From an uncultured Ruminococcus sp. (GTDB lineage Bacteria > Bacillota > Clostridia > Oscillospirales > Acutalibacteraceae), in contig CADCOZ010000275.1 in the NCBI GenBank assembly GCA_902803125.1, forward strand, positions 1 to 7,161: 7,161 nucleotides of DNA, given 5' to 3'. Shown here in pieces: positions 1 through 5,650 of the stretch. A model generated the notes under the pieces. The model did no database searches. It was not told the origin of the DNA and saw only the letters and a list, made by a program, of their open reading frames with translations. Both the position numbers and the translations under genes were made by a program. Each line of letters begins with the position of its first letter. Position 1 is the first letter of the stretch.

Positions 1-8
1 ATCGCTGT

Positions 9-24
9 GTTGTTGTCTTTCAAG
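9..24 (+). repeat. Short fragment of the dispersed intergenic repeat
   Basis: The 16 bases GTTGTTGTCTTTCAAG match positions 5328-5343 exactly. Those lie just past the conserved core of repeat copy B, and weaker similarity (a shared C..CG.GC.AAA pattern) continues for about 20 bases. The core itself would lie to the left of the window edge. A 16-base match alone is modest, so this is probably, not certainly, the tail of a third copy. Confidence 0.35.
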
Positions 25-144
25 TACTTGACGGGCAAAAACGTTATTTTCCCCTGTGGCCAGAGATGAAACAGGCTATCGGCATGGCACAGGGCTTTGT
101 AACTATCATGATGCAAAATTTTGTTGACATAAGAGGTGTATTGT

Positions 145-1023
145 ATGAAAAATCCGTTTTCGTTTTTTAAGAAATTGTCGCATCAGGAGCAGTCTTTGCA
201 GGCAGAACCTTCAGCGGCACAGTGTACCATTGAGGACGGCGTTCTGAAGGACTATAAAGGGGAGGTCCGTCATTGGGTGGTGCCGGAAGGCGTTCGTGCC
301 ATCGCATCACTGGCCTTGCACGGAGAAGGCAGAAAGACACTGGAATCGGTGGTATTGCCGGAAGGCATTGTCACCATACGAGCCAATACCTTCCAAAACT
401 GTCCAAGGCTGGTTTCGGTCACTCTGCCGCAAAGCCTTCGGTCTATCTGCACCAAAGCCTTTGCCAACTGCGTCAATTTAGAGGATATCCATTTTCCGGA
501 GGGAATCCAATCCGTTGAAGCCGATGCGTTTTTGAACTGTCCGAAGCTGGTTTTGCCCGAAAGGATTACCAAAAAGCAAGATTTGCCGGCCGCTTTTGCC
601 TCTGCCTTCAAAACCATTCCGGACAAAACGGTCTATCGGGGTGATGTTCTGGTGCAGGGCGGGTTTGATACACCGGCTCAGCTGATTGTGCCAAAGGGCG
701 TGAGGGTCATTGGCAGAGGAGCGTTTGCTTTTTTCCACCTGAAAACCGTTATCTTACCGCATGGATTGGAAGTGATTGAGGACGGTGCTTTTGCACTGTG
801 TGATGAGTTGGAAAGAATTTATCTGCCTCCGACACTTCTGGAAATAGGGGAAGATGCTTTCTCCTGCTGTTCCAAGCTCCGTGAAATCAATTTTCCCAAC
901 AGCCTTTGCTTTATTGGCAAAAAAGCTTTTGATAGCTGTACGGCCATGACGATTCCGCCTGAGGTGGAAAATCTTATGGAACACGAAAAACATTCCCAAG
1001 AGGTTTCTTCGCCACGCAAATAA
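145..1023 (+). CDS. BspA-like leucine-rich-repeat protein (LRR_5 type)
   Basis: This encodes a 292-residue protein built from about eight copies of a roughly 23-residue repeat of the pattern 'LPxxLxxIxxxAFxxCxxL', typical of the BspA/LRR_5 family. Repeats lie at about residues 43-135 and 180-270. Each block opens with a related strand-rich lead-in (residues 27-50, with IEDGVLKDYKG; residues 163-185, with VYRGDVLVQGG), so the protein looks like a duplicated module joined by a degenerate linker (about 136-162). I chose ATG 145 because AAGAGG (131-136) sits eight bases ahead; the upstream in-frame GTG at 136 overlaps that site. No signal peptide, membrane segment or cell-wall anchor is visible, although many BspA-like proteins are exported; the N-terminus is basic (MKNPFSFFKK) but is not followed by a long hydrophobic core. 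Such repeats normally bind proteins; the partner is unknown. The gene ends in a strong terminator and appears monocistronic. Confidence 0.88.
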   Translation: MKNPFSFFKKLSHQEQSLQAEPSAAQCTIEDGVLKDYKGEVRHWVVPEGVRAIASLALHGEGRKTLESVVLPEGIVTIRANTFQNCPRLVSVTLPQSLRSICTKAFANCVNLEDIHFPEGIQSVEADAFLNCPKLVLPERITKKQDLPAAFASAFKTIPDKTVYRGDVLVQGGFDTPAQLIVPKGVRVIGRGAFAFFHLKTVILPHGLEVIEDGAFALCDELERIYLPPTLLEIGEDAFSCCSKLREINFPNSLCFIGKKAFDSCTAMTIPPEVENLMEHEKHSQEVSSPRK

Positions 1024-1032
1024 AAAAGCCTG

Positions 1033-1082
1033 AAGCCGTTCAGGGGGACTTTCCGAAACGAAAGTCCCCCTGAACGGCTTTT
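1033..1082. terminator. Perfect 21-bp hairpin terminator, probably bidirectional
   Basis: Arms 1033-1053 and 1060-1080 are exact reverse complements, with a six-base CGAAAC loop. The + strand continues with TTTT then GTGATT. On the minus strand the stem is followed after five bases by six T residues (complement of 1022-1027). It lies ten bases past the LRR stop codon and at the far end of the convergent yitJ transcript, so it can stop both. Confidence 0.85.
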
Positions 1083-1083
1083 G

Positions 1084-1240
1084 TGATTATATTGGTGAAT
1101 GCACGGTTTTCGCTTGCTTTAGGGCATATGCTCACCCCGCATGAAAAGCCGGTTTATTCAGCATTTCAAAGAATAACAAAGTGCTTTTTTGTGCAGGAAT
1201 AACCGACTGAAGAAGAAATAACTGTTTGCATCATCAAATC
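1084..1240. other. Intergenic spacer with no recognised feature
   Basis: With the repeat at 1241-1352 this forms a gap of about 330 bases between convergent genes. I see no reading frame with a ribosome binding site, no convincing promoter and no strong hairpin in it. It does not resemble the sequence that flanks repeat copy B. Confidence 0.6.
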
Positions 1241-1352
1241 AAAAGTTTTTCGCAAGCTTTTCAAAGGCTTGCGGGCGACACGAAGTTAGTCCCTTTAGGG
1301 AGTCCAAGGGCAGAGTCCTTGGTGGGAGGTTTGGAGGGCAAAGCCCTCCAAC
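1241..1352 (-). repeat. Structured dispersed repeat, copy A (3' of yitJ)
   Basis: This is an inverted copy of 5214-5325. The 70 bases at 1241-1310 match 5256-5325 without a mismatch, and the remaining 42 match at 33 positions. Read on the minus strand it starts one base after the yitJ stop codon. It can fold into hairpins in order: TTGGAGGGC/GCCCTCCAA (1331-1351), CCAAGG/CCTTGG (near 1306-1324), TCCC/GGGA (near 1290-1301) and CGCAAGC/GCTTGCG (1251-1273). No T-run follows the stems, so it is not an ordinary intrinsic terminator. Similarity to copy B stops abruptly at 1241. Confidence 0.9.
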
Positions 1353-1353
1353 A

Positions 1354-3132
1354 CTAAAGGTTGAGGTGGGAGATGATTTGGGCGATGATGTCGGCGCGGT
1401 TGAAGGGGGTCATGAAGTAGAAGCCGTCGGCGTGGGAGCGGAAGCGGCGGGCTAAATCTACGGTGATGGAAACGCCTGCGGCGGCGGCTTCTTCACGGGT
1501 CATGGAAGGGTCAAAGCGGCGGACCAGTTCATCGGGAATGTTAATGCCGGGGACTTCGTTTTTCATGAAACAGGCGTTGCGGTAGCTGACAAGAGGCATC
1601 AGCCCGACCAGAACTTTCATGCCCTGAGAACGGGCGGCCTCAATCGAGGGCAGACAATCCTCACTAAAAACAGGCTGTGTCAGCACAAAGCCGGCACCGC
1701 TTTTTTGCTTTTTGGCAAGACGGCTCAGAGCAATCGTCTGCTTGCGGGGAGCCGGATCAAAGGCCCCGCCAATGGTGAAGGGAGCTTCGGAAAACAGATC
1801 TTCGTTGAGCTTGCTGATAAGCTCCATTAAACGGGTAGAATCAACATTAAACACCGGCTTGACAAGACCTCTGTCACTTTCGGGAATGGTGTCGCCGGTT
1901 ACCGCCAAAACGGCACGGATGCCTTCACAATGGGCTCCCAACAGCAAAGAACGCAGGGCGTTTAGATTCTTGTCCCGACAGCAGATATGCGGCAGGGTTT
2001 CAATGCCGACTTCACGGTGAATCTTTGCCGAACAAATGACGGAATCCATACGGGCGTGACCGAGCGGTGAATCTGACACGGTGATGACAGATACGCCGCT
2101 TTTTTTCAGGATTTTGGCGGCACTGATGAGTTTGGACAGATCGGCTCCTTCCGGCGGATCCAATTCGGCGGCAATTATAAATCGATCTTCCGACAAGCAG
2201 GAGGACAGCGGTGCCTGAGGTTTGACGGGGTGCAAAGGAACGGGTATGGGCAGCAGATGGGGCTGTTTTTGTTGTGTGAAGCGGTTGAGCAGGCGGATAA
2301 AATCCGGCGTGGTGCCGCAGCAGCCGCCAATGGCGTTGAGTCCCAGCGGAAGCAGGCGAGCCGTTTGGGCGGCAAAATAGTCCGGTTTGGCGGTGAAAAA
2401 CGTGCGGCGGTTTTCGGTGGCAGGGTAACCGGCATTCGGCATGGCACAGGTGTATAATTTTGTGTTTTTCCGAATATAAGAGAAGAAGAGGGCGGCTTTG
2501 GGCAGCATTTGCAAAGCCCCGCAGCCACAGTTCAGTCCGACCATGGTCAGCTTGTCCTGTATGGCAGAGATATCCCGCAGCAGCTGTCCCAAAGAAGTGC
2601 CGGAACGGGTGCGGCCATCCGGCAGGATCGTAAAGGAAACAGCGATTTCGGCTTCCGGCTGACGGCTGAGCAGATAGTCAATAGCCGGCCAAACAGGCTT
2701 GAGATCGGGCAGTGTTTCAAACAAAAACGTTTTGGCACCGCAGGAAAGAAAGGTATCAATCAGGAATGCATATTCCCGCATTATTTCCTCACGGGACAAT
2801 GCATTATCATACAAAACACTGACATCAGCACAGACAACGGCCTGCTCCTGCGCACATTCAGCGGCGATACGGTAACCGCTTGTGAGGATATCCTTCAGTT
2901 CCTCATCGGATACGCCGAGAGTATAGTGATTGGCCGAAAAGGTATTGGTACGCAAAAGACGGGCACCTGCCGCAAGATATTCCTGATGGATTCCTTGAAT
3001 GAGCGTGGGGTCAAGGGTATTATGGAATTCGCACTGTTTGGGGTCAAGACCGGTTTTTTCGGAGAAGTAGGTTCCCATGGCACCATCGGCGGTGACATAC
3101 GGATTTTGTTCAAAAAGGGTATGTAAATTCAT
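1354..3132 (-). CDS. yitJ: Bifunctional homocysteine S-methyltransferase / 5,10-methylenetetrahydrofolate reductase (YitJ-like)
   Basis: This 592-residue cytoplasmic enzyme joins two domains of methionine and one-carbon metabolism. Residues 1-285 form a homocysteine methyltransferase barrel with TADGAMGTY at 14-22 and the three zinc cysteines in GLNCG (C202) and GGCCGT (C271, C272). Residues about 316-590 form an FAD-dependent MTHFR barrel with the ExxPP motif (E323 in AELDPP), VTGD (411-414) and TQPVF (485-489). The reductase makes 5-methyl-THF and the methyltransferase passes a methyl group to homocysteine; for this fused family the in vivo methyl donor is less settled than for MetH. No cobalamin domain is present. 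I chose the ATG at 3132 because AGGTG lies six bases before it; an in-frame TTG at 3162 has only a badly spaced AGGA. Both domains look complete. Its 5' leader is short and shows no S-box, unlike yitJ of Bacillus subtilis. Confidence 0.93.
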   Translation of the reverse strand: MNLHTLFEQNPYVTADGAMGTYFSEKTGLDPKQCEFHNTLDPTLIQGIHQEYLAAGARLLRTNTFSANHYTLGVSDEELKDILTSGYRIAAECAQEQAVVCADVSVLYDNALSREEIMREYAFLIDTFLSCGAKTFLFETLPDLKPVWPAIDYLLSRQPEAEIAVSFTILPDGRTRSGTSLGQLLRDISAIQDKLTMVGLNCGCGALQMLPKAALFFSYIRKNTKLYTCAMPNAGYPATENRRTFFTAKPDYFAAQTARLLPLGLNAIGGCCGTTPDFIRLLNRFTQQKQPHLLPIPVPLHPVKPQAPLSSCLSEDRFIIAAELDPPEGADLSKLISAAKILKKSGVSVITVSDSPLGHARMDSVICSAKIHREVGIETLPHICCRDKNLNALRSLLLGAHCEGIRAVLAVTGDTIPESDRGLVKPVFNVDSTRLMELISKLNEDLFSEAPFTIGGAFDPAPRKQTIALSRLAKKQKSGAGFVLTQPVFSEDCLPSIEAARSQGMKVLVGLMPLVSYRNACFMKNEVPGINIPDELVRRFDPSMTREEAAAAGVSITVDLARRFRSHADGFYFMTPFNRADIIAQIISHLNL

Positions 3133-3229
3133 CATCATCACCTGCTTTTGTTTGTTAATCAAAGTCCTGCTGACTTGTTCATACGGATTTCAGGGATTGT
3201 TCTATGGCGAGTGTCACGGATTCAGCTTT

Positions 3230-3258
3230 ATTATAGTATATTTTGGAAGGAAAAACAA
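3230..3258 (-). promoter_or_regulatory. Sigma-A type promoter of the yitJ-like gene
   Basis: On the minus strand TTGTTT (3253-3258) and a perfect TATAAT (3230-3235) are 17 bases apart. The predicted start near 3223 would give a leader of about 90 bases before the ATG at 3132. The promoter lies downstream of the terminator of the AbrB-like gene, so yitJ is expressed independently. Confidence 0.7.
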
Positions 3259-3300
3259 TATTTTTGCCGCTGTTTTCTGTTGTGCGGCGGATTCCCCCGA

Positions 3301-3341
3301 TAAAAAGACAAAGACCCCGTGCGGGCGGCACAGGGATCTTT
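3301..3341 (-). terminator. Intrinsic terminator of the AbrB-like gene
   Basis: Arms AAAGA (3310-3314) and TCTTT (3337-3341), then CCC/GGG and GTGC/GCAC, form an imperfect stem with one mismatch and one bulged base. On the minus strand the stem is followed by GTCTTTTTA (complement of 3301-3309). It lies about 50 bases after the stop of the AbrB-like gene. Confidence 0.75.
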
Positions 3342-3392
3342 TACTCAGCAGTGTTTAGCAGGCGTGGGATGTGCGGCGGGACAGCAAAAAGA

Positions 3393-3641
3393 TTATCCCT
3401 CCATTTTCATCTCGTCCAAACAACTCTGACAAACAGACTGGTTTTTGTAGGAAACAATGTTGTTGGCCGAGTTGCAGAAGATGCAGGCGGGACGATACTT
3501 CTTGATAATAACGCAGTCTTCATCAACGAAAAATTCAACAGAGTCCGAGCCGTCTTTGATATGCAGCATTCTTCTGATGTCGGACGGCAATACCAAACGT
3601 CCCAATTTATCAATTTGTCTTACACAGCCAATAGCTCTCAT
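3393..3641 (-). CDS. AbrB/SpoVT-family transcriptional regulator with C-terminal zinc ribbon
   Basis: The 82-residue protein starts with an AbrB/MazE-type swapped-hairpin DNA-binding domain (residues 5-50): RQIDKLGRLVLPSDIRRML, then VEFFVDEDCVIIKKYRP, close to the pattern of B. subtilis AbrB (VDELGRVVIPIELRRTL ... LKKYKP). The AbrB multimerisation tail is replaced by a short segment with two CxxC pairs, C53/C56 and C71/C74, probably a zinc ribbon. AbrB proteins act as multimers that repress many growth-transition genes; the targets here are unknown. The start ATG (3639-3641) follows AAAGGAG (3651-3657) by nine bases. Promoter and terminator are both visible, so the gene stands alone. It is divergent from spmA, which suggests but does not prove a role in the switch to sporulation. 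A pair of direct repeats across its promoter and leader may allow autoregulation. Confidence 0.88.
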   Translation of the reverse strand: MRAIGCVRQIDKLGRLVLPSDIRRMLHIKDGSDSVEFFVDEDCVIIKKYRPACIFCNSANNIVSYKNQSVCQSCLDEMKMEG

Positions 3642-3678
3642 AATGTACCGCTCCTTTCCGTAAAAAAACGATTTATAT

Positions 3679-3707
3679 TCGTACTTTTGTGCTATCTATA
3701 TCGTACT
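3679..3707 (-). promoter_or_regulatory. Direct repeats in the AbrB-like promoter, possible operator
   Basis: AGTACGA (minus strand) occurs at 3701-3707, overlapping the -10 region, and again at 3679-3685. The copies are 22 bases apart, about two helical turns, and both are followed by an ATA-rich stretch. This arrangement would suit binding of a dimer or tetramer to one face of the DNA. Autoregulation is inference. Confidence 0.4.
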
Positions 3708-3728
3708 ATTTTTATAATCATTTGTCAA
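3700..3728 (-). promoter_or_regulatory. Promoter of the AbrB-like gene
   Basis: On the minus strand TTGACA (3723-3728) is a perfect -35 box. TACGAT (3700-3705) lies 17 bases downstream as a 4/6 match to the -10 box. The DNA upstream of the -35 is very A/T-rich. The start site would be near 3693, giving a leader of about 50 bases with the ribosome binding site at 3651-3657. Confidence 0.7.
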
Positions 3729-3760
3729 GAGAAAAAGGGAAAAAATTAGCAAGAATTTGA

Positions 3761-3900
3761 ATTATTGTGCAATTTTCCATTTAATATCAAATTTGGAAAT
3801 TTTTTGAAAAAAATCATTAAATAAAGAGTATGCCGCATGGTTTCAGCGTTTTTCAGACAAAATGAAGATTTTGTCTGGTTTTTAGACTTTGCACAATAAT
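3761..3900. repeat. 140-bp segment bounded by a perfect 12-bp inverted repeat
   Basis: ATTATTGTGCAA at 3761-3772 and its exact reverse complement TTGCACAATAAT at 3889-3900 face each other across 116 bases. The interior holds an AT-rich imperfect hairpin near 3771-3803 and a terminator hairpin (3854-3883). No transposase and no clear target-site duplication is seen. It could be a small non-autonomous element, a paired regulator-binding site, or the closing stem of a structured RNA. Confidence 0.5.
3854..3883 (+). terminator. Orphan intrinsic terminator on the + strand
   Basis: CAGACAAAAT (3854-3863) and ATTTTGTCTG (3868-3877) form a perfect 10-bp stem with a GAAG loop, followed by GTTTTT. Its polarity is +, yet no + strand gene lies between the LRR terminator and this point. 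It therefore ends a non-coding transcript, acts as an attenuator ahead of spmA, or only insulates. No convincing promoter is visible just upstream. Confidence 0.65.
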
Positions 3901-3956
3901 GACGTGCAGAAAAGTATCTTTCCCGATTGGCGGGGTAGGAGATTATAGTGCTAATG

Positions 3957-3983
3957 GATAATTATCATAGAGAATCATTCTTG
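3957..3983. promoter_or_regulatory. Adjacent palindromes upstream of spmA, possible Fur-family operator
   Basis: GATAATTATC (3957-3966) is a perfect 10-base palindrome. It is followed by AGAGAATCATTCTTG (3969-3983), which matches a Fur/PerR-like 7-1-7 pattern, TGAGAATNATTCTCA, at 11 of 14 informative positions. Both lie about 100 bases before the spmA start. AT-rich DNA makes such matches by chance fairly often, so this is a weak call. Confidence 0.22.
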
Positions 3984-4031
3984 TTATGCGGGAAAAACCG
4001 GAAATTTAATAGGTGTTTCTGGTAAAAAATG

Positions 4032-4050
4032 GTACAACAAAATAGTACAA
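4032..4050 (+). repeat. Short direct repeat GTACAA ahead of spmA
   Basis: GTACAA occurs at 4032-4037 and 4045-4050, 13 bases apart and just upstream of the spmA ribosome binding site (AAGGAG, 4060-4065). It could be part of a promoter or operator. No standard sigma-A, sigma-E or sigma-G promoter could be fitted with confidence. Confidence 0.25.
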
Positions 4051-4074
4051 TTTCAACAGAAGGAGTGGGCGTGT

Positions 4075-4704
4075 TTGCTGAACGTACTTTGGTTTGGGAT
4101 GATCATTGTCAGCTTTTTGTGTTCGTTGTTGACAGGAAGAATAGAAGCGTTATCGTCAGCGGCGGCGGCCGGTGCCGATAAAGCCATACAGCTGCTCATA
4201 GCGATGGCGGGTGTGATGTGTTTATGGAGCGGCATGATGAGGATAGCACAGCAAAGCGGTTTGACCAAAATCATCGCACGGGTGCTGTCGCCGGTGCTGT
4301 GCCGTCTGATGCCGGATTATGACAGGGACAGCAAAGCGATGCAGGCGGTTTGTGCCAATGTAACGGCAAATATTCTTGGTTTGGGAAATGCTGCCACGCC
4401 GCTGGGCATTTTAGCCATGAAAGAGATGCAGAAGGAAAACCTGCATCCGGCACAACCGAACCGGAGCATGATTTTGTTTGTGATACTCAATACCGCTTCG
4501 GTGCAGATCATTCCGTCCACGATTGCCGCATTACGGCAGGCGGCCGGCAGTACACAGCCGTATGCCATTCTGGTGCCGGTCTGGTTGTCCTCTTTCGGAG
4601 CCTTGGCGGTCGGAGTGACGGCGGCGATGTGCTTGTCAAGGCGGTCGGGCAAACAGCGGGCTATTGGACACAAGACGGGAGGAAGGCTGTTACGGAACGG
4701 ATAG
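4075..4704 (+). CDS. spmA: Spore maturation protein A (SpmA)
   Basis: This 209-residue integral membrane protein carries the nucleoside-recognition (GATE-type) domain of SpmA. SpmA and SpmB act together during sporulation, in B. subtilis and Clostridium perfringens, to dehydrate the spore core and give heat resistance; the transported substrate is not established. Hydrophobic segments lie at about 2-20, 38-58, 131-150 and 163-186. The family signature NILGLGNAATPLG (99-111) is followed by AMKEM, and RSMILFVILNT (130-140) matches the equivalent SpmA segment. The start is TTG at 4075, with AAGGAG (4060-4065) nine bases ahead; the GTG at 4071 is in another frame. Length is near that of B. subtilis SpmA. 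The last 20 residues are basic and end just as the spmB frame becomes SpmB-like, so the two are translationally linked. A sporulation-sigma promoter is expected but not identified. Confidence 0.92.
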   Translation: MLNVLWFGMIIVSFLCSLLTGRIEALSSAAAAGADKAIQLLIAMAGVMCLWSGMMRIAQQSGLTKIIARVLSPVLCRLMPDYDRDSKAMQAVCANVTANILGLGNAATPLGILAMKEMQKENLHPAQPNRSMILFVILNTASVQIIPSTIAALRQAAGSTQPYAILVPVWLSSFGALAVGVTAAMCLSRRSGKQRAIGHKTGGRLLRNG

Positions 4705-4715
4705 GAACTTATGCG

Positions 4716-5210
4716 GTGCCGGTCATTATGGTGGGAATCGTGCTGTTTGGCATATGGAGGAAAACGGCATTGTTCGACAGCTTTGCGGCCGGTGCCAAAG
4801 AGGGATTAGTTTCTCTGTGGTCGATTGCACCGTCCCTGATAGGATTGGTGGTCGGGGTAACGATGCTGGAGGCATCCGGCTTTTTTTCACTGGTGAGCGA
4901 ATGGCTGTCACCGATTTGTCAGTGGTGCGGATTTCCTGCGGAGCTTGTGCCGCTGGGACTGATGCGGCCGGTAACGGGCAGTGGTTCCTTTGCGATGCTG
5001 AACACGATTTTGGAGCAGTACGGAGCGGACAGCTTTATCGGAAAAGCGGCTTCAGTGATGGCAGGTTCTACCGAAACAACATTTTATGCGGTTACCGTAT
5101 ATTATGGGGCGGTCGGCTTGAAAAAAACGCGCTATACAATCCCGGCGGCTGTGTTAGCCGATATGACGGGAATGCTGTTGGCGGTGGGAACGGTGCGTTG
5201 GCTGTCGTAG
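4716..5210 (+). CDS. spmB: Spore maturation protein B (SpmB), start uncertain
   Basis: This is the membrane partner of SpmA in spore-core dehydration. The 164 residues given here contain the SpmB core: VLFGIWRKTALFDSF (9-23), LMRPVTGSGSFAML (82-95) and DSFIGKAASVMAGSTETTFY (105-124), then VTVYYGAVGLKK, all typical of the family. The coordinates use GTG 4716, preceded by AGGA (4703-4706) at nine bases. SpmB of B. subtilis starts about 11 residues earlier, where this frame has only GTT and ACG codons. ACG 4692 is well placed behind GGAGG (4678-4682). GTG 4629 would add 29 residues and overlap spmA by 76 bases. The frame also stays open back to 4350, but that stretch is Cys/His/Gly-rich shadow sequence inside spmA. 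The gene follows spmA closely, and repeat copy B starts three bases after its stop. Confidence 0.88.
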   Translation: MPVIMVGIVLFGIWRKTALFDSFAAGAKEGLVSLWSIAPSLIGLVVGVTMLEASGFFSLVSEWLSPICQWCGFPAELVPLGLMRPVTGSGSFAMLNTILEQYGADSFIGKAASVMAGSTETTFYAVTVYYGAVGLKKTRYTIPAAVLADMTGMLLAVGTVRWLS

Positions 5211-5213
5211 AAT

Positions 5214-5325
5214 GTTGGAGGGCTTTGTCCTCCAAATCTCCCGGCAGGGGCTTGACCCTTGGACTCCCTAAAGGGACTAACTTCGTGTCGCCCGCAAGCC
5301 TTTGAAAAGCTTGCGAAAAACTTTT
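5214..5325 (+). repeat. Structured dispersed repeat, copy B (3' of spmB)
   Basis: This is the inverted partner of 1241-1352, with 103 of 112 positions identical. It begins three bases after the spmB stop, so both copies follow a gene in the same sense orientation. Hairpins in order: TTGGAGGGC/GTCCTCCAA (5215-5235, with one G-T pair), CAGGGG/CCCTTG (near 5245-5261, with one G-T pair), TCCC/GGGA (5265-5276) and CGCAAGC/GCTTGCG (5293-5315). The next bases, to 5343, are shared with the fragment at 9-24, so the full element is longer than the A/B core. Confidence 0.9.
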
Positions 5326-5343
5326 GCGTTGTTGTCTTTCAAG

Positions 5344-5603
5344 CTCCTTTCGTGCGAAACCTCTGTATACTCCGTCAGCATTGGCACGGCAAACTTTCAG
5401 TTGGCCGGCCACAGCGACCAGCGTGACGCTGGACCCATGTTGACCTACATCAAGTTTATCGGATACCAGCCACAGCAAATTTCGGGAGGAAATTTTTGGG
5501 AACCCCATTAAGTCCTGCGGGGTTACCCGCTCGCCAGAAAAGGGGTTCCTTCCATATGGCTGACGGAATAAAGTGGATTTCCGTGGAGTAATGCGGAATC
5601 GTC
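5344..5603. other. Non-coding stretch with several inverted repeats
   Basis: No supported gene is present; the open frames across it have no ribosome binding site and run through the repeat. Visible structure: the palindrome GGCCGGCC (5403-5410), the near-perfect hairpin CCAGCGT/ACGCTGG (5418-5432), and GGAACCCC (5499-5506), which can pair with GGGGTTCC (5542-5549) or imperfectly with GGGGTTACCC (5519-5528). The stretch may be an extension of repeat copy B, because the shared segment runs at least to 5343. Confidence 0.55.
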
Positions 5604-5632
5604 TTGTCAAAGGAAAGGGAATGTAGTAAGAT
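5604..5632 (+). promoter_or_regulatory. Promoter of the 5651/6241 gene pair
   Basis: TTGTCA (5604-5609) and TAAGAT (5627-5632) are 17 bases apart, each a good match to the sigma-A boxes. The start site near 5639 would leave a very short leader of about 12 bases, which still keeps the GAGGTGAT ribosome binding site (5639-5646). The short leader lowers my confidence. Confidence 0.5.
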
Positions 5633-5650
5633 AAGGGAGAGGTGATATCA

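Noticed and set aside
124..129. Perfect TTGACA just before the LRR gene
   Set aside because: It lies only 15 bases before the ATG, so a promoter built on it would start transcription inside the gene; no fitting -10 box follows.
1331..1351. TTGGAGGGC hairpin as terminator of yitJ
   Set aside because: The stem is perfect but no T-run follows in the direction of transcription; it is better treated as part of the structured repeat.
2509..3126. 205-residue + strand frame antisense to yitJ
   Set aside because: The minus strand carries the complete methyltransferase/MTHFR motifs here; the + frame has no start signal or domain.
3243..3749. 168-residue + strand frame antisense to the AbrB-like gene
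   Set aside because: It runs antisense through a terminator, the AbrB coding region and its promoter, and has no recognisable motif.
4664..5305. 213-residue + strand frame overlapping spmA, spmB and the repeat
   Set aside because: It is a shadow of spmB in another frame, and its C-terminus is translated repeat sequence. It has no family resemblance.
5302..5511. 69-residue + strand frame after spmB
   Set aside because: It starts inside a repeat hairpin, has no ribosome binding site, and covers only repeat and flanking non-coding sequence.
5092..5610. 172-residue minus strand frame across the end of spmB and the repeat
   Set aside because: It is antisense to spmB and runs through the structured repeat, with low-complexity Arg/Pro/Leu composition and no ribosome binding site; a repeat-derived artefact.
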